Part shown: piece by piece, positions 21,520-34,882 of the stretch
Layout: every line of letters starts with the position of its first letter
Numbering within the stretch: the stretch's first letter is position 1
Source of the DNA: Laetiporus sulphureus 93-53
Taxonomy: Eukaryota > Basidiomycota > Agaricomycetes > Polyporales > Laetiporaceae
Direction: 5' to 3'
Length of the DNA stretch: 64,000 bases
Assembly: GCF_001632365.1 (NCBI RefSeq)
Contig: NW_024468527.1
Coordinates: 328,440-392,439 of the forward strand
Translations under genes and position numbers: made by a program
Notes under the pieces: generated by a model
Databases searched by the model: none
Told to the model about the DNA's origin: nothing
The model's input: the letters and a program-made list of their open reading frames with translations, nothing else

Positions 21520-24500
21520 ATGGCCTCTGTCGATACTGACAATCATAAGCAAGATGAGATTGAAACAGCTCTCCAATCCGACACTGCAGTCGATAACCTG
21601 GCCGATGCCGTGGCGCAAATCGCCGTCCTTGAAGACACCGAAACATCAGACCATTCTACTCATGAAAGCCCAGGCAGGAACACGAGACCTTTCCGCTCGT
21701 ATACTCGTGCACAGATTCTGTACTTAGCCTACTCGCCATTGGTCCAGCCTCCCCATGATATGCCCCCTTTGAAAGAGTGGTTTGGGTGCGTCTACTCGTG
21801 CACCTCCGTGTTCAGTCATTGACATCTGCTTCTACAGAGATTGGCACGAGCAGCTTATCACTGCAAAGAAAGACCCGGAAACATCTGGCACTTCGCTGAG
21901 TGCTAGGGACAGACGGTCAGTAGGCGGTTGCTCATTATCTGCAGTGGTACTGAGTGAATGGTAGCTTCCGACGGGACCTCGATGACGGAGGTATGTCTTT
22001 TGTCGTTTTTTGCTGGAAGAGTGTTTCTGAGTACTGTCGTTGACACAGAGAACCCGAAACAATCATTTCGGGCGACGCTTTCCCAACCTTCTCAGATGGG
22101 CAACTTCAGACACCAGTCACTTCGTACTAACGACCGCGACAAGGACAAAGATTTGGAGCGGGAGAGGGAACGCGACCTTAGAGATAAAGAAGGTCAAGAG
22201 CGGTTAAGAAATGTGCGTTGCAGTTACTTTCTTCCCTATTTCGCTTCTTAACCCGAGTATAGCTATCTGACAAGTATGATCGTGATCGACTCGCCCTTTC
22301 CGCCTCCAGCAATATCCGTACCAAAGAACGAGACTCTGCTCCTCATTTGGTGTCCGGTGCGACGAGTAGACTCGGTCAGACGCAAAATTCTTCCTCGACC
22401 TCACGCCGCAATGAGACACGAGACGTGCCGAAGCGCAAGATCGGTGAGAGTAGCGAGGATTGGAGAAGAGGTGCGTTTCCGTTCATTTACGCTCGATTTG
22501 CAGTAACTGATGTCGTTTTAGGATCAGAACCTGCACGCTCAGGCCGAGACGATCGTGAGTAGGATTTGTTTTATATTCTCCGTGCACAATCCTCATAAAC
22601 ACCTTGCATAGGCTCTGATAACTCTAGGAGGGATCGCGAGAGGCCACGATCCCGGGCTCGGGAGTCGTCAAGAACAAGACGTGAGCCGTCGTCAACCAGG
22701 CGCGACCGCGACGAGAGAGACAGAGAAAGGGAAAGGCTCCGTGATCGCAGAGGCGATGGCGACCGCGACGACCTTCGCAGAGACAAGGAGGAGTACTCCC
22801 GTCGTGAGCGTGATGACAGTCGTCGTAGAGAGTGGGACGACTTCTACAATCGTAGTGACCGGGACCGAGAGGACGTCTCTCAGAGGGACTCTCGAGGGAG
22901 GTATCGCCCCAAGGACTCTGAGCGAGACTCGGAGGAAGATCCAAGACGTTGGAATGACGATGGCAAACGCGACGAACGAATTGCTACGAGGCGCGAACGT
23001 GAGCGGGAGCGAGTATGGGACAGGTATGACGAACGCGACCGTGAAAGGCCCAATGGTTCTGACGATCGCGATACCCGATCGCGACGTGGGGTGGGACGAG
23101 AAAGGAGGCCCGGGGGCGCTGGTGATGATTCCAAAGACAATGATGACCGCAGAGATAGGAATAGAGAAGCAGAACCAGCATGGATGGAAACATACGTTCC
23201 CTCCACCTCTGGGGGTGGGATTCTTGGTGGGAAATCTGGTGATGGTGAGTTAGATGGCATCCAAGCGTGGAAGAAGGGCATGAAAGAGAAGGAGCGGCTA
23301 CAAAGAGAGAACAGCGCTTCATTGGAGGCCACTCAGAAGCCTGAAGCCAAGCAGGCGAGCTCTGCATCTACAGCCGCATCCCAGGATTCCTCTAACACCC
23401 CGGAGAACCAGCTGGATGAAATACAGATTTTCAAGCAGATGATGAAACGCGAGGCGGACAAGAAGGAAAACGAAAAGCAGTCGACCGCTTCGCCAGAACC
23501 AGGACCGCAGATGGGACCGGCCCTGTCGCGCGCGCAAAGCTTCGCGTCTGCCTTCATGCTGGAACAACTGACGACTGGGAACGGTGTGTTTCGTGTTTCC
23601 TGTATTGATGCGCCCCCTCATCGTTTCCAACAGACGAACGTGCTGCTTCTAACTCACACCCTTCGCAAGGAACTGCAGAGTCGCAGCAATCGAGCAATGG
23701 ACGTTCCAGAGTATCAAGTGGTCAACAGCTTCCGGCTGGTCTCTCGTCATTGAGCCGACTGACTATCTCACAAGGCGAAGGGCGGCAATCATTTATGTCC
23801 GTGCTGGCCTCCTCTGCCTCGAGAGAATCTGCCTCTCCCACCAACCTCGGTAACACCACTATTCAGTCCGCCGAGCGATCGTCGGACGGACAACAGCCGA
23901 TCGTCTCGCACGTCACTCCTAGTATTCCTTCAGCAACGGTTTCATCCTCGCAGCTTTCTGACTTTGCATCCTTGGAAACGTCTGCTTCAGCCTCATCTGC
24001 TGCCTCTGTTTTCAATCCCCCGCCCGGTTCCCGTCTTCTTGCCTTCGGCTCTCGCAGTGCACCTGGTCCTGACGCGTTGTCGTCCAAGTTGCAGCCCACC
24101 TTAGATTCTTCTATCAGTCAGTTACCCCCTCCTGGTCTACCCGGCCTTACTGCGCAGAAGTCGACAGCCATGCCCCCTTCAATGCCCAATCTTTCCCTGC
24201 TGGCCGAGTCCGCTGGCCTGGATGCTCACTTTGTGACCAATGCCAAACGTACCCCTACAGATTCTGTGCGAGGTTTCAGGAGCTTCTCTCCCCACGGCAA
24301 TTTGGTTTCCTCGTCTGCTACATTTGAACACCTGCACGAAGAAATATCAATAGAACAATTGAACGATTTGCGGCGAGCATCTGCTGTCGAACGTGCAGCG
24401 TTCGGTCTTCCAAATGAGACAGTTGCTCCCTATGCGGAAATGGCCGGGACGCAGGGCGGTCCCGCCAGCTACTCTCCGAGCAATTCTGTTGAACTTGGTG

Positions 24501-25820
24501 GAAACATCCCGGGCGCTGCCAACTATGCCAGTGGCAAAGGGAGTCGTTTCGCAAAGTTCTTCGACTCCAAAGTAAGAGATGCAACTCTCGTCGGTGGTGG
24601 CAGGAAGGCACCAGGTCCTCCTGGTTACGTGTCGAATTCACCTCATCCCGATCTCAGACAGCCTGGCGTGGGCTTGAATGGGACTAATGGCACTCCCGGG
24701 GATACGAGGACGATGGAGGATATTTTCGCTATGCTGCAGAATTCGGCGCAGGTCTGTATAGAAATCGCATTCTCAAACATAAATACTCATATTTTCCCAG
24801 CAGCAGAGCCACCGTGTTTCCCCGCAAATTCCCTCCGCCGGTCGCATGGCGTCCATCGCGTACGGGCAAAACCATCCCGATCTTCACAATCTGCAGCAGC
24901 CGATTCATTCTCAACACCAATTCGCTCAGAATAGTCAGTTCGACTCGCTATATGACAGCCGTCTCGATGACCGAAATTTCGTGCCCGACGGCATGGTCCC
25001 TGGGCTGCGTCCCGCACCGCCGCGTTCTCGCAGCAGAGAAGCCAGTGGTGTGCTCTTCAACGAACAGCTTGACGACCCACTGCACTTCAACGTCCGCCTT
25101 CAGCAGCAGCGCAACCTGGAGCAAATGTTTTCTGGTTCGGTTTCATCCGTGTATTCCCAGCAGCAGGCTGCAATGATGCGGAATGGAGGTCTACCCCTCC
25201 AACAGCCGCAGTTCCGAGGCGCTCCTTCACCTATCCTGAACCAGAATCCTCTCGGCCCGCAGCGACTGCCTCCTGGGCTGGCAAACCTTGGCGGGCGGCC
25301 GCCTCACGACCCTTCGCAGTACTTGGGTGGTCCCATGGGTGGGCTGGGGGGAGGTTTGCAGAGCGGTCTCCACAGTGGAGCGACGGCTGGTCAGCAGTCG
25401 TTCAATAACTATGGTGGAAACGGTGGTGCGCTAGGATTTGTCGGTGGCCCACAGATTCGCAGCCCGTCAGGCCCACAGGGTCCTTTGGCCGTGAATTCCA
25501 TGGCGGGCCTTGGGATTCAGAACAACATGGACCTACGTGCTGCCAACCAAGCGCATCTCCTGGGTCTTAGCGGAGGTAGTGTCGGCGGGGGATTGCGAGG
25601 ACAGGGGCCAGGTTTTGGTCCTCATCATGTCCCATCAGGACAGCCATCCGTCTCGCATCTGGCAATGCGTCAGCAGCAGCAACAACAGCAACAACTTCCT
25701 CCTCATCTGATGTCCCATCTGCTTCCACCTCACCTCCAGCAGCAGCAAGGTCTTCCTGGCGGGAACGTGCAGGGTGCGCAAGATTTGATGGCTCTTCTGA
25801 TGGGCGGTCACCGGGATTAG
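21520..25820 (+). CDS. eIF4E-binding protein, 4E-T-like
   Basis: Long disordered protein with a canonical eIF4E-binding site YTRAQILYLAYSPLV (Tyr, four residues, Leu, hydrophobic) about 65 residues from ATG 21520. Several short exons cover 21840-22620; longer ones follow to the stop at 25818-25820. The middle is an Arg/Asp/Glu-rich run (about 22640-23190). Then WKKGMKEKERL, a motif GSRFAKFFDSK (near 24540), and a Gln/Gly/Pro-rich C-terminus ending DLMALLMGGHRD. Order and motifs resemble the metazoan eIF4E transporter and fungal proteins related to it, which repress translation and sit in P-bodies. The binding site is seen; repression and P-body location are inferred. Exact borders of the small exons were not all resolved. 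Confidence 0.75.
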
Positions 25821-28800
25821 ATTTCGACCCTCCTTTTTGCGGCGTAATTACGCTACATGCTGGCGTGCTCCCTGGCGCTTTCTTGCGGTGCCTGCCGTGA
25901 TGACAAGTTGTCGCCGTGCGTGATTGCTATCCAGCCTAACCTCGATGTGAAAGATGTAACGCCCTTGGCGAAAGGGCTGCACATGGGCCAACGATTCGTT
26001 TATTTTGCTGCCAATACTAGTACTGTACATATACATATTCGTGCGTTCGTGGACTTGTAGGCTGCAGAATTCCATGACGATGTATATACCGCCTCCCGAT
26101 TTGTTTGTGGTAAGGTCTTCACTGTGTGTCTGTCTGATGCGTCATATTCTCTTGGGGATCGTGCCACTAATGGAGTGATGTGCCTTGGCCTAGAGGTGAA
26201 ATGCAATGGCCATGGTCTGTATGCGAGTCGTATCGAGCTCGTGGGTTGCGGCTGATATTCCGGACCGGCTGGGAACCCCTCGTGTGATACAGGAAGCTCC
26301 TGTGAGTTCATCCGAGTCGCAACCTTCGGACCCGTGTAGGTGTTACAAGAGGAAGACGGGTTTCTGTCCTCGACCTTCCTGTGTAGTGCCCACTGACTCT
26401 GCTAGGCGGCCTGCAGGTTGCACGAGCTGATCTGGGACCAGAAAGGCAGGAGCAGGGTGCCGTCATTCGGCATGAGATCGATCGGAGATGCAGGCGACGG
26501 TTTAGGCAGATGCGCGCCGACGATGCGGATGCAGCAGCTTCACGGTACATCCATGCCTGGACTCGTGAGTCTGCGACGTATCGATTAGGAACACTAGACT
26601 CGAATTAAAGCTTTCCCATATCATAGCGCAATCGGTGTGAAACAATGCGCTGAAAGCAGATCTGCATAACAAACCCGGATTGGCGTCAATGACTCGGATA
26701 GTGAACCCCAGGGCTTGATGGAAGACGAGAACAGATATATGCTTTCAAATGCGCACCAGGCTTTTCTCCTCTGGGCATGAGACTATTACGACCACGGCGA
26801 AGAGAGAATTGCATCATTCAAATGTCTTACTAGCTTTGTTACCAATCTACTGCTTCCTGGACAAGTGTGACGCTTCCATTGGTGGGCTGCTTTATCTCCT
26901 ATGAAGTCGTCATGTAACGCGCTTGATTGCGGATAAGGCTCCCACCTACGGGGGTCGTTCACGACGGCTAGAAGCCTTTGATGAACAGTCTGCCATGCAT
27001 TCTACGTTACGGCGGCAGGAGCGTGGTGATATAGATGGCCGTGCTTTTATGCTGGCGCTCGAGCACCCCAGGACAGGTGAAGTTCGGCATGTGAATCGCC
27101 TCGGGGCCGTATGTGAGCGGCGAACAGGACATATATCACGACCCCATCCGCAGCTATCATACCGCGATACCCGGCCCCTGACATGATGCAAAGTCTAGAT
27201 ACCGAGACGGCTGAACACTGGATACCGGCACCTTCACGCATCGATGGCGTGCGTCCCTTGATCCAGAGCACATGTAAAACGTTCACGAGAGAGTAAAGAA
27301 TGTCAGCAGTACGTCAATCGGTTACGCAAACGCAAATTGCAGTCAGCTGGATACGAGCGTCTGGAAGAGAAGATAAGCATGAATGATGTCGAAATTCTCT
27401 TACGGAGAATAACGAGGCCTTCTCAGTTTGATCGTGCACTATTCGGCCTTCGATGTTTTAGGACACCCACCTTACATTTGTTACTAGTTCGTTACGTCGG
27501 GCTCGCAACATGCATACCGCTCGGTGGCGGCCCTAGTGCGATATTGATGCGTATGTGAATGGCCAAGGTGACATTTGCGAGGATTGCCGAGCGCTGATAT
27601 CGTCACAATCAGAACGGTCGCAGGGGCACGGACCTCCCATGCAAGTGCCTGCACATGCTCCAGAGCGCCCAAGACTTCAATAGTCGATGCCATCAGACCT
27701 AACGTCAGCATCAGTGCAGAACAAGACCCGTTTGTTCTCGAATTGCTCTTTGGAGAACCTTCGGAGACAGATGGCTATGAGGCTTACCTGAATAGCCAAA
27801 GGAGGGACAGAGTTTTGACACTTCTACGCCTGCAGGCAGGCAACGTGGTACGGTTCATGTAGCAAATAGTGGCCAATGGGCGGTGAATCCCGGAGAATCT
27901 TATGTCAGATAGGTAGGGTATAGAAAATTTGCGGTAGCACACGCTTCGTGCGCCGTGGGGCTGCCTACGCCTTCGTCCACGTCGCAAGCCTGGGGCTTCA
28001 GTTCAAGACTGGAATAGTTTGCGCACGATCTTAGCATATCTCCCGTGCTTACTTGCCCTTATACCCAGCCAGAGCGGCTGAAGCGTAGGTGTGAGCATCG
28101 GGTCGCCGTTTCCCGATATACATTTCGCTCACTGTCGTCCCACAGCTTCCCACAATTTGGCTTCCGACCTTGCAGTATAGCGAATCGAACTCGGCAATCT
28201 TCGCCAGTAGTCTTTCTTTCATCTCATTTTCTACTACACATTGCTTCACCTCGCGTAATTGGACGGCCCGCAAGTATTGTCACAAGCTCCGCATTTAATT
28301 CAAGTCTCGTCTTTCGGTCTTCAAGAACAAAGCTAGCCGACGTTCGTTGGAACATGTGAGTGATTCTTTTGTTCTGTGCTTTACGTTGGCCTGCACATCA
28401 TGCACGTTCTGCTTCTGGAATTGGTGGAACTGGAAATGCAAAGTTGCAATGTAACAAGGTCGATCTATCGGAAGTGCGTCGCCGCTCTAGCGTCGCCGTT
28501 CACGCGGCACAGCGGATTTCGGATTTCGTTATCGATTGTGACGGTTTGCCATGACAAGAATACTGATTATCGCGGCAGATACTTTCAGTTTTCGACAGCG
28601 AGGATACCGTCGGCGGTGAGCATTCCTGCATGCGTGATATTGGTCGGCGCTGATTCGGAGGCTATGATAGAATTGCGAAGAGAACGAGGGCCCGACTAGT
28701 CACGGAACAAGGTAAGCTGCACGCTAGTAGCGAGCGAGGCAGGGCGGTGTCGGGAAACGTGGACCGTGGGGGATTCTGCAATTGGATAAAAGCGGGCGGA

Positions 28801-28918
28801 TCCGTGAGGCCGGCCAGATCTTGATTGCAGCTCCGCTTAGAATCGCTGATGGCTCGACGCATGTGGCTGAATTGATCGCTGCGCCAGTGCCGTGTACCCG
28901 GTTCCCATATACATAATT
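25821..28918. other. Large region without recognisable gene
   Basis: About 3 kb with many short open frames on both strands but no family motif, no consistent splicing and no repeat I could see. It may hold the 3' end of the upstream transcript, a long leader or 5' introns of the cyclin mRNA, or a non-coding RNA. Nothing more can be supported. Confidence 0.5.
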
Positions 28919-29110
28919 CTGCGCCTGCCTCTTTCATCCCTTCCCCCCACTCCTCGACGTCGTCTCTCGTGTCCCCGACGACGCCGACGTTCTCCCTTTA
29001 TCTCCTCACTCACTCCTGCGGACGCTGACCTCATATTTCTTCCTCACTTTCAGCATTCCCGCTTCTCCTCTCTGTCTATTCTGCTCATTTCTACACCGTC
29101 GTCGCCGGTT
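28919..29110 (+). promoter_or_regulatory. Pyrimidine-rich tract upstream of the cyclin gene
   Basis: A dense run of C and T (for example around 28930-29010 and 29040-29105). Such tracts commonly precede transcription starts in filamentous fungi. It lies about 370-550 bases before the cyclin ATG, which suggests a long 5' leader. Confidence 0.4.
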
Positions 29111-29474
29111 GTCTTGTGAACTTATCTGTAAGTCAATTTTCTCTTCTTCTAGTGTATTCACGATATGCTACGATGTCCAGTCGAATAATGCCGTCGCCGA
29201 CCTTCCATCTGTGTCCGGCGTGCTGACGATCGGACGCGTGCTCGTTTTCGCTGCGATCGTCTGCGACGTGACTAGAGCTCGAGTGAAGTGGCCTGCGCGC
29301 CGTCTGCGCCGCTGACTTGGAATGTTTCCGGAAGATCTCGTTACGGCCGTGTTGGCAGACGAGTGAACGCTCCTGTTCTCTTCAACCCTCTCCTCCTCGC
29401 CCTCTTCAGCACACCGCGCATCCTTGTCCCACGGGCGTGGTGGACGCGTTGGGTGCTCTTCATCTCTTGCACCC

Positions 29475-30973
29475 ATGTCTCCTACTCTTGGAAGTTCACG
29501 AGTACCGACTGATGGTTCCGCCTCCGCGAGCAGTTCCCAGGTACAGCAGCTACACTCGTCATCAACGTTCTCTGCAGTAGACATGAAGGAAATCTCGGCT
29601 GTCTCAAACAAGGCTGCGCGACTCGCTATATACCCAAAGAGTCGCCACTCTCCCTATGGTGTGTCAAAGTCTCGGAAGGCGTCTCCCCTCTGTCCGCCGC
29701 AAGATCCTGTCCGCAAAACGCCGCGTGCCACCCGGGCTGATCTCCTGGCTCAGCGACAACGAGATTTACGGATCATGGTGTTACGGAGGGAGGGAGTCTT
29801 CATGGAGGACGAGTATGGTGAAGAGATTAAGAATTACATGCACGAGATGGAGGTCAGTCCTTTCGCAAGTCTACGTCGCGTTCATCACTTTGCTCAATGC
29901 TGAGCTCGTCGAACGTTCAGCGAAGCACTAGGTCTTCATTGGAACAAATGGATCAGCAGCCGGAAATTAGATGGCATATGCGGCCCTGTCTGGTTGACTT
30001 CCTCGTCGAGATCCATTTCTCGTTTCGTCTACGCCCGGAGACCCTATACCTCACCCTAAACATCATTGATCGTTACGTCTCCCGTCGGGTCGTCTATGTC
30101 AAGCACTATCAGCTCGTTGGATGCGCCGCCCTTTGGATCGCAGCAAAGTTCGAGGACACGAAGGAACGCGTCCCTACCGTACAGGATCTCGCGCACATGT
30201 GTGGGGATACGTATGCCGAGTGCGCCTTCATACAGATGGAGGGACACGTTCTGTCGACGATCCAGTGGGCATTGGGTCACCCTACGGCTGAGGTGTGGAT
30301 GCGGCTGCTATGCTGCGAGACGTACATCGAGGAGCTCAAGGTGCAGCACGTCGCGCGCTTCTTGATGGAGATCACTCTGTTCTATCGGGAGTTCGTCAAA
30401 TACCTCCCGTCGGCGATTGCCTTGGGCTCACTCACATTGGCGCGATTCCTTTGCGGAAAAGATTGTCGTATGCTTGAGCAAACTGAAGAATCTTTGGAGA
30501 TTGTCGACCTCCTTGACAATCGGTTGGCACAGCACGTCAACGACCTCTCCGAGACATTGGTCAAAAAGTACTCATACGCATTCTACTCGAAAGCTGCGAC
30601 ATTCGTCATCCAGTACTATCTTCAGGGCGGTCGGTTCGAAAATCATTCGCTCCTTGTTCTCCCAGTGACGCCTGTCCGGGCGACCTCACCGAAGATCAAC
30701 ACTCCCATGAGTGTTTCAACCACCGCTTCAGACCTTTCAGACGACATGCCTGCCACCCCTACGAGTCCGACATTCCCCAGCGACATGTTCTCGGGACCGT
30801 TGACCTCGGATGACAAGGAGAATCTCCCTTCGCCGATCTTCGAGCCTGTCATCAATAAGGCGCAGGTGGAATCGACACCTGATCAGTTCCTCCCGCACGA
30901 GTTCGTCACCATTTCGCGTCCTGCCCTCCATTCCTTGAATGCCCCTTCGCCTCGGGCAGTGGTGGCTTCGTGA
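29475..30973 (+). CDS. G1-type cyclin (Puc1/Cln1-like)
   Basis: Cyclin that should bind and activate the Cdk1-type kinase. Exons 29475-29852 and 29921-30973 give 476 residues. The cyclin box starts after an acidic helix (YGEEIKNYMHEME) with QPEIRWHMRPCLVDFLVEIH, then RLRPETLYLTLNIIDRYVSR and LVGCAALWIAAKFEDTKERVP; the conserved Lys/Glu pair that contacts the kinase is present. A second cyclin fold follows to about residue 370. The near-identity of these blocks to fission-yeast Puc1 and Ustilago Cln1, as I recall them, favours a G1 role over a B-type cyclin; no N-terminal destruction box of the RxxLxxxxN form was seen. The C-terminal ~110 residues are Ser/Thr/Pro-rich with several TP/SP sites, likely control points for turnover. 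Confidence 0.9.
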
Positions 30974-31884
30974 GGTCAAACGGATGACTGTACAGTGAAA
31001 TCCTCGGCTCGGTCGCTCTGTAGCTGACGTGTACAGGTTTCCAACGTTCTCGCCGTCATTCTATCCACCAGTCTCGAACCCCTTCGCAAAATGTACCACT
31101 ACATACCATAAACGTCGTTTACTCGGCATATCAACCGCAATCTGTCTCATTCGCATTTTCGTCAACCTCATCCATGCATTCCTCTCTCGTGTCCCTTGTA
31201 TCTTATTACTCCTTTTATTGTACATATTTCTGTCCCCTGCATCCCCTCAGTTCTGCCACTGTTATTCAACTCAACTTCGTACGTCTCGTCAATGTTGAAC
31301 ACCTTGTTCGCCAGTAACTGTCCTCATAACGCAGTGTAAAACGGCTGATCCTTCATCACTTGTTCACATTCGCATCCTCGTGCAATCCAATCATCATAAA
31401 ATTATGTCGCAGTGTGCTTACTGACCGCAGTTGCACCAGAGGTTCCCTGATGATGGTCGAAATGTGGGTTGTTCTCATGGCGTCGCTTCCATGCTGATGT
31501 AGTGGAATCAAATTCGCTATCGTAACTAGGTGAGGTGAGGGGTGCACATGGATGCGAAACCGCCTTGACATTCATGCAGGGACTAGCATGTGGGAGGCTC
31601 CCCAAGATCAGAGGGAATGATTGCAGGATGAACGACCGGAAGCAGAAGTTGCGGTAGTATCTACTGCTGCGAACAGGTCCAGAACATGCTAAGCCCCATA
31701 CAGTTCGCAACCTTCATGAAGCTTTGTCGCACCTCAACAACGCCGGGTTCACTCGCTTACACGCCTGTCCGGAATTATGGCCAGCCGCGACGAATGTCAT
31801 AGCCAGAGCAACCGCCTTAGAATACACTTGAACTGAACTCATAAACGCTTCTTCCGTACCCCTTGCTTGACGAATCCCCCGCGT
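30974..31884. other. Convergent 3' intergenic region
   Basis: Between the ends of the cyclin and oxidoreductase genes. T-rich stretch at 31190-31240. No gene seen. Confidence 0.5.
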
Positions 31885-33697
31885 TCACTCCAGGATCCAC
31901 TCTCCGTTACTATGCTTGATGTCCACCGGCCGCTTCTCATCCAGGCTAATCCGACCAGCGTTGAGGATGGCGGTGGTGAGAACGGTGTTGGCGATCGTCG
32001 GAAGGCCGTAAGCATCATAGTCGGCGGGCTTGGCGGTGCCGGCGTTCACGCTGCGAGCGGCGTCGATGAACTTTTCGATGGAGATGTAGCCGTATCCGTG
32101 CTGGCCATCGAAGTGCCCGCTCTCGTCGGGGGAGTACTTCATGCTGCACATGAGAACGTTTAACTGCTGAGTAAATGGAAGGATATGGATACGCAGCGCA
32201 CTAGAAGGGGTTGTACCACGTCTTCCCAGTTTCGTCGTTGACGATGTCATACCCTCGGTGCGCTTGGTCGACGTTGATCTCTCCCTATATCGCCTAATGA
32301 AACTCCGCTCTACCACCAAGAGGGACGGGAAGGAGAGACTCACCTTCTCGGCCATGTAATACCACCTTTGCGCAGAATGCACTCCGGACTTCAGCGGGGC
32401 CGTCCACGATGCGGTGTATACGGCCGTGCCGCGGTGCCTTGAACTGACGAGCGACTGCCAGTCGACGAGGAGCGTGATGGTGTCTTCCGTTTGGGGTACG
32501 CAGTTGTACGGCTCGCTTGTGGCGATACCCGTCGCGGCGCTCGCGATCACGCGAGTCGGGACCGCCTTGCCCTGCATGATCCAGCAGTGAATGTCGATGT
32601 GGTGAGAGGACAGGTAGTAGCTGCCCGGCCTGTGAGCATACACAGGTCCAACATGTAGCATCGAGCTGACCTGATGTCGGAATCTTTGCCGGCCCATGCG
32701 CGGAACGTCTCCAGCTGGCTTTTGGGCTGACTCATCCATGCGCTGAAGAAGTTGAATTCGCCGAGAGAGGCCGCTTTAGCCTTCGCGTCGCTATACACAG
32801 GGTCGAAGCTGGATGATGATGATGAGCGTCCAGCAGGTTTCTGCGCAGTGTATGCACTGACCGCTTATGGTGCTCGACGAAGCAGATCACATTGTGTTTC
32901 TTTGCGGCGGCGACAAGGGCGATGTGGTGCGCAAGGATTTGGACGGCGGGCTTTGTGACCAGAACGTGAATGCCGCGTTCGATCGCGTACAATGCGATGG
33001 GGTAATGCGTGTCTAGGTACGGCTTGAGCATGTACCCTTGTCAAGACGTGCTGCTACTTACTGTCAGGAGTAAAGATAATGACCGCATCTCCAGGAGACA
33101 TCTTGTCGACGGCAATTTTGTCTATATGATGTGCCGTCAGCTGGGGATGTCTAGTAAAGCACAGACTACCTGCTCACAAGCCTCTGCGTTGACCGTTGGG
33201 CCTTCCGGATATGAGTCAAAACTACGCCGCATGAGGAGAGACTCTCTATGGATACATAAGAGCATACTTACGAGATGTCCATGTCCTTGTAAACCTCGGC
33301 AATGTTTTCCTGCAAGTGCTTCCGGATCGCAGGGAACTTGGAGCCGTTCACGCCAACCATACCAAGCCAATCGACCTTGCCCAACCTCCGGAGATCAAAA
33401 AGCGTAAGCCCGACGACCTTGGAAATCTGTGAGGGCTTGTGTTTCTCATAATTGACGATAGCCACTTACTCCGATCTAAGAGAATACATGTTTCAGTAAT
33501 CAGCACGACCTATGAACTTGACCAGACGCACTTTCTTGTCAGACTTGGACGCTCCGGAGCCAGTCCATCCCGTAGTATACTCGCCCTATTCGCACGGCCA
33601 TGAGCAAAACAGTTCCTTTGCGACTTATCAACGATCGTACGGTACCACCTGCAACGAGAAGTATCACATCGTGAGCCACATTCACAGATGCACGCAT
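31885..33697 (-). CDS. Gfo/Idh/MocA-family NAD(P)-dependent oxidoreductase
   Basis: Predicted sugar or polyol dehydrogenase with a Rossmann fold; substrate unknown. Roughly nine exons from ATG 33697. Seen in order: the dinucleotide-binding start [81 protein letters not shown] (the EKP-like motif, here TKP), [53 protein letters not shown] and the C-terminal [19 protein letters not shown] block. Between the exon ending SDKK (low end 33532) and the one starting VVGLTL (33417) lies a 6-base microexon, ATCGGA at 33470-33475, that restores the expected KKIGVVGL. The middle exons are short and their borders are approximate. Confidence 0.85.
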
Positions 33698-34882
33698 GGC
33701 TGTCTTCACTTACACATCAGCACATTAAGCTTCTTCATTTCGGACGGCATGGCTGTTTTTCTGTCAGAGTCGCACGAGAGGTGAAAGAGTACGAAGCGGC
33801 GGAATGCATGACCTCGTTCGAGAGCTTGCTATAAGTACGCCCGAGGCGAACGAGAGCACCCTCTGAACACCATCGTCCCGGATGCGGGCCGGCCACTGAC
33901 CCGGCCCGCTGCGTCCGGTGGCTTCAATCGTCCCGTCGAACGTTGTAACAGTGATGTTGTCTTGCGCACACTCCGGGGTGAATGACATGATATTTCACTG
34001 CTGAGCTTACTGTCATGACCGCACTGTTGTTGGCCGGCTTGCTCACGGTCGGGGAATGACTACAAAACGACCTTTCAATTTCCATATCATGCGCGGGCAA
34101 AGGATTCATGCACACTGAACGCGGATCGTTGAAATTCCGTCCGCTCTCCTTGAAGCAACTGTGTCTCACAGCCTCTGGTTGGGTCATCTGATGCTAATCC
34201 GATCCACGATGCATCCACCATTGATTTAACGTACGTGCATCATCCTCACCATATCCCACGATCATAGAATTCATATTAGAGTGACGACAACATGATCCCA
34301 ACACTCCGCCAATTATTCAGCGGCCCCTTGCAGAAGCATCTGCCTGAGAGAATCGACTGCTTGGCGTGGACCTGCCAATTTGAGCAGAGATCGACTGTTT
34401 GTATTCCATGACATCGTGACATACATCATATATATATATGCCATGGTTGGATTGAGCGGTGCTGTCCTTCCTGACTCCGATTGCACTACATGTACAGGTG
34501 GTGTGCGGCCGTTCAGCAACTATTTGCCATACGGCAAGTTTGTGACGACGGTTTGCATGATCGCGACTTGCTCGCCACAACAATTCAACATCTGAAGCAA
34601 TTTTGTTGTCTGGATCCAAGACATGCCAAGTATCTGTTCACGCCGTTGTTTCGAAGTTGTTGTCAAGCTTCATGGAGTGCAGCCTGAAAGGTGAGTCGAA
34701 TGGTGTGTGGCGGGCGTTGGTGGCCACATGTGCACGTGGGGAAACACGCGTGTGCGGGGCTGTAGTGACGTGAGCGGGAGTGTGGCGGTGTATACATGTG
34801 CATAATCGAGGCATTGTCCGAGTTTCCACCCGCCTGCAGCGCGCCGATAGTGCGAAGCAATGGCCTGCTGCACGCTACTTCC
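33698..34882. other. Intergenic between divergent genes
   Basis: 1.2 kb holding two promoters. A TATAAG occurs at 33831-33836 on the forward strand but does not clearly belong to either gene. AT-rich patch at 34420-34440. Open frames here show no family likeness. Confidence 0.45.

Noticed and set aside
27575..27862. Forward open frame of 95 codons in the gene-poor region
   Set aside because: No recognisable motif, no splice partners and no start context; expected by chance in 3.6 kb.
33764..33988. Reverse frame of 74 codons upstream of the oxidoreductase
   Set aside because: Does not resemble any exon of that gene and does not connect to its ATG at 33697.
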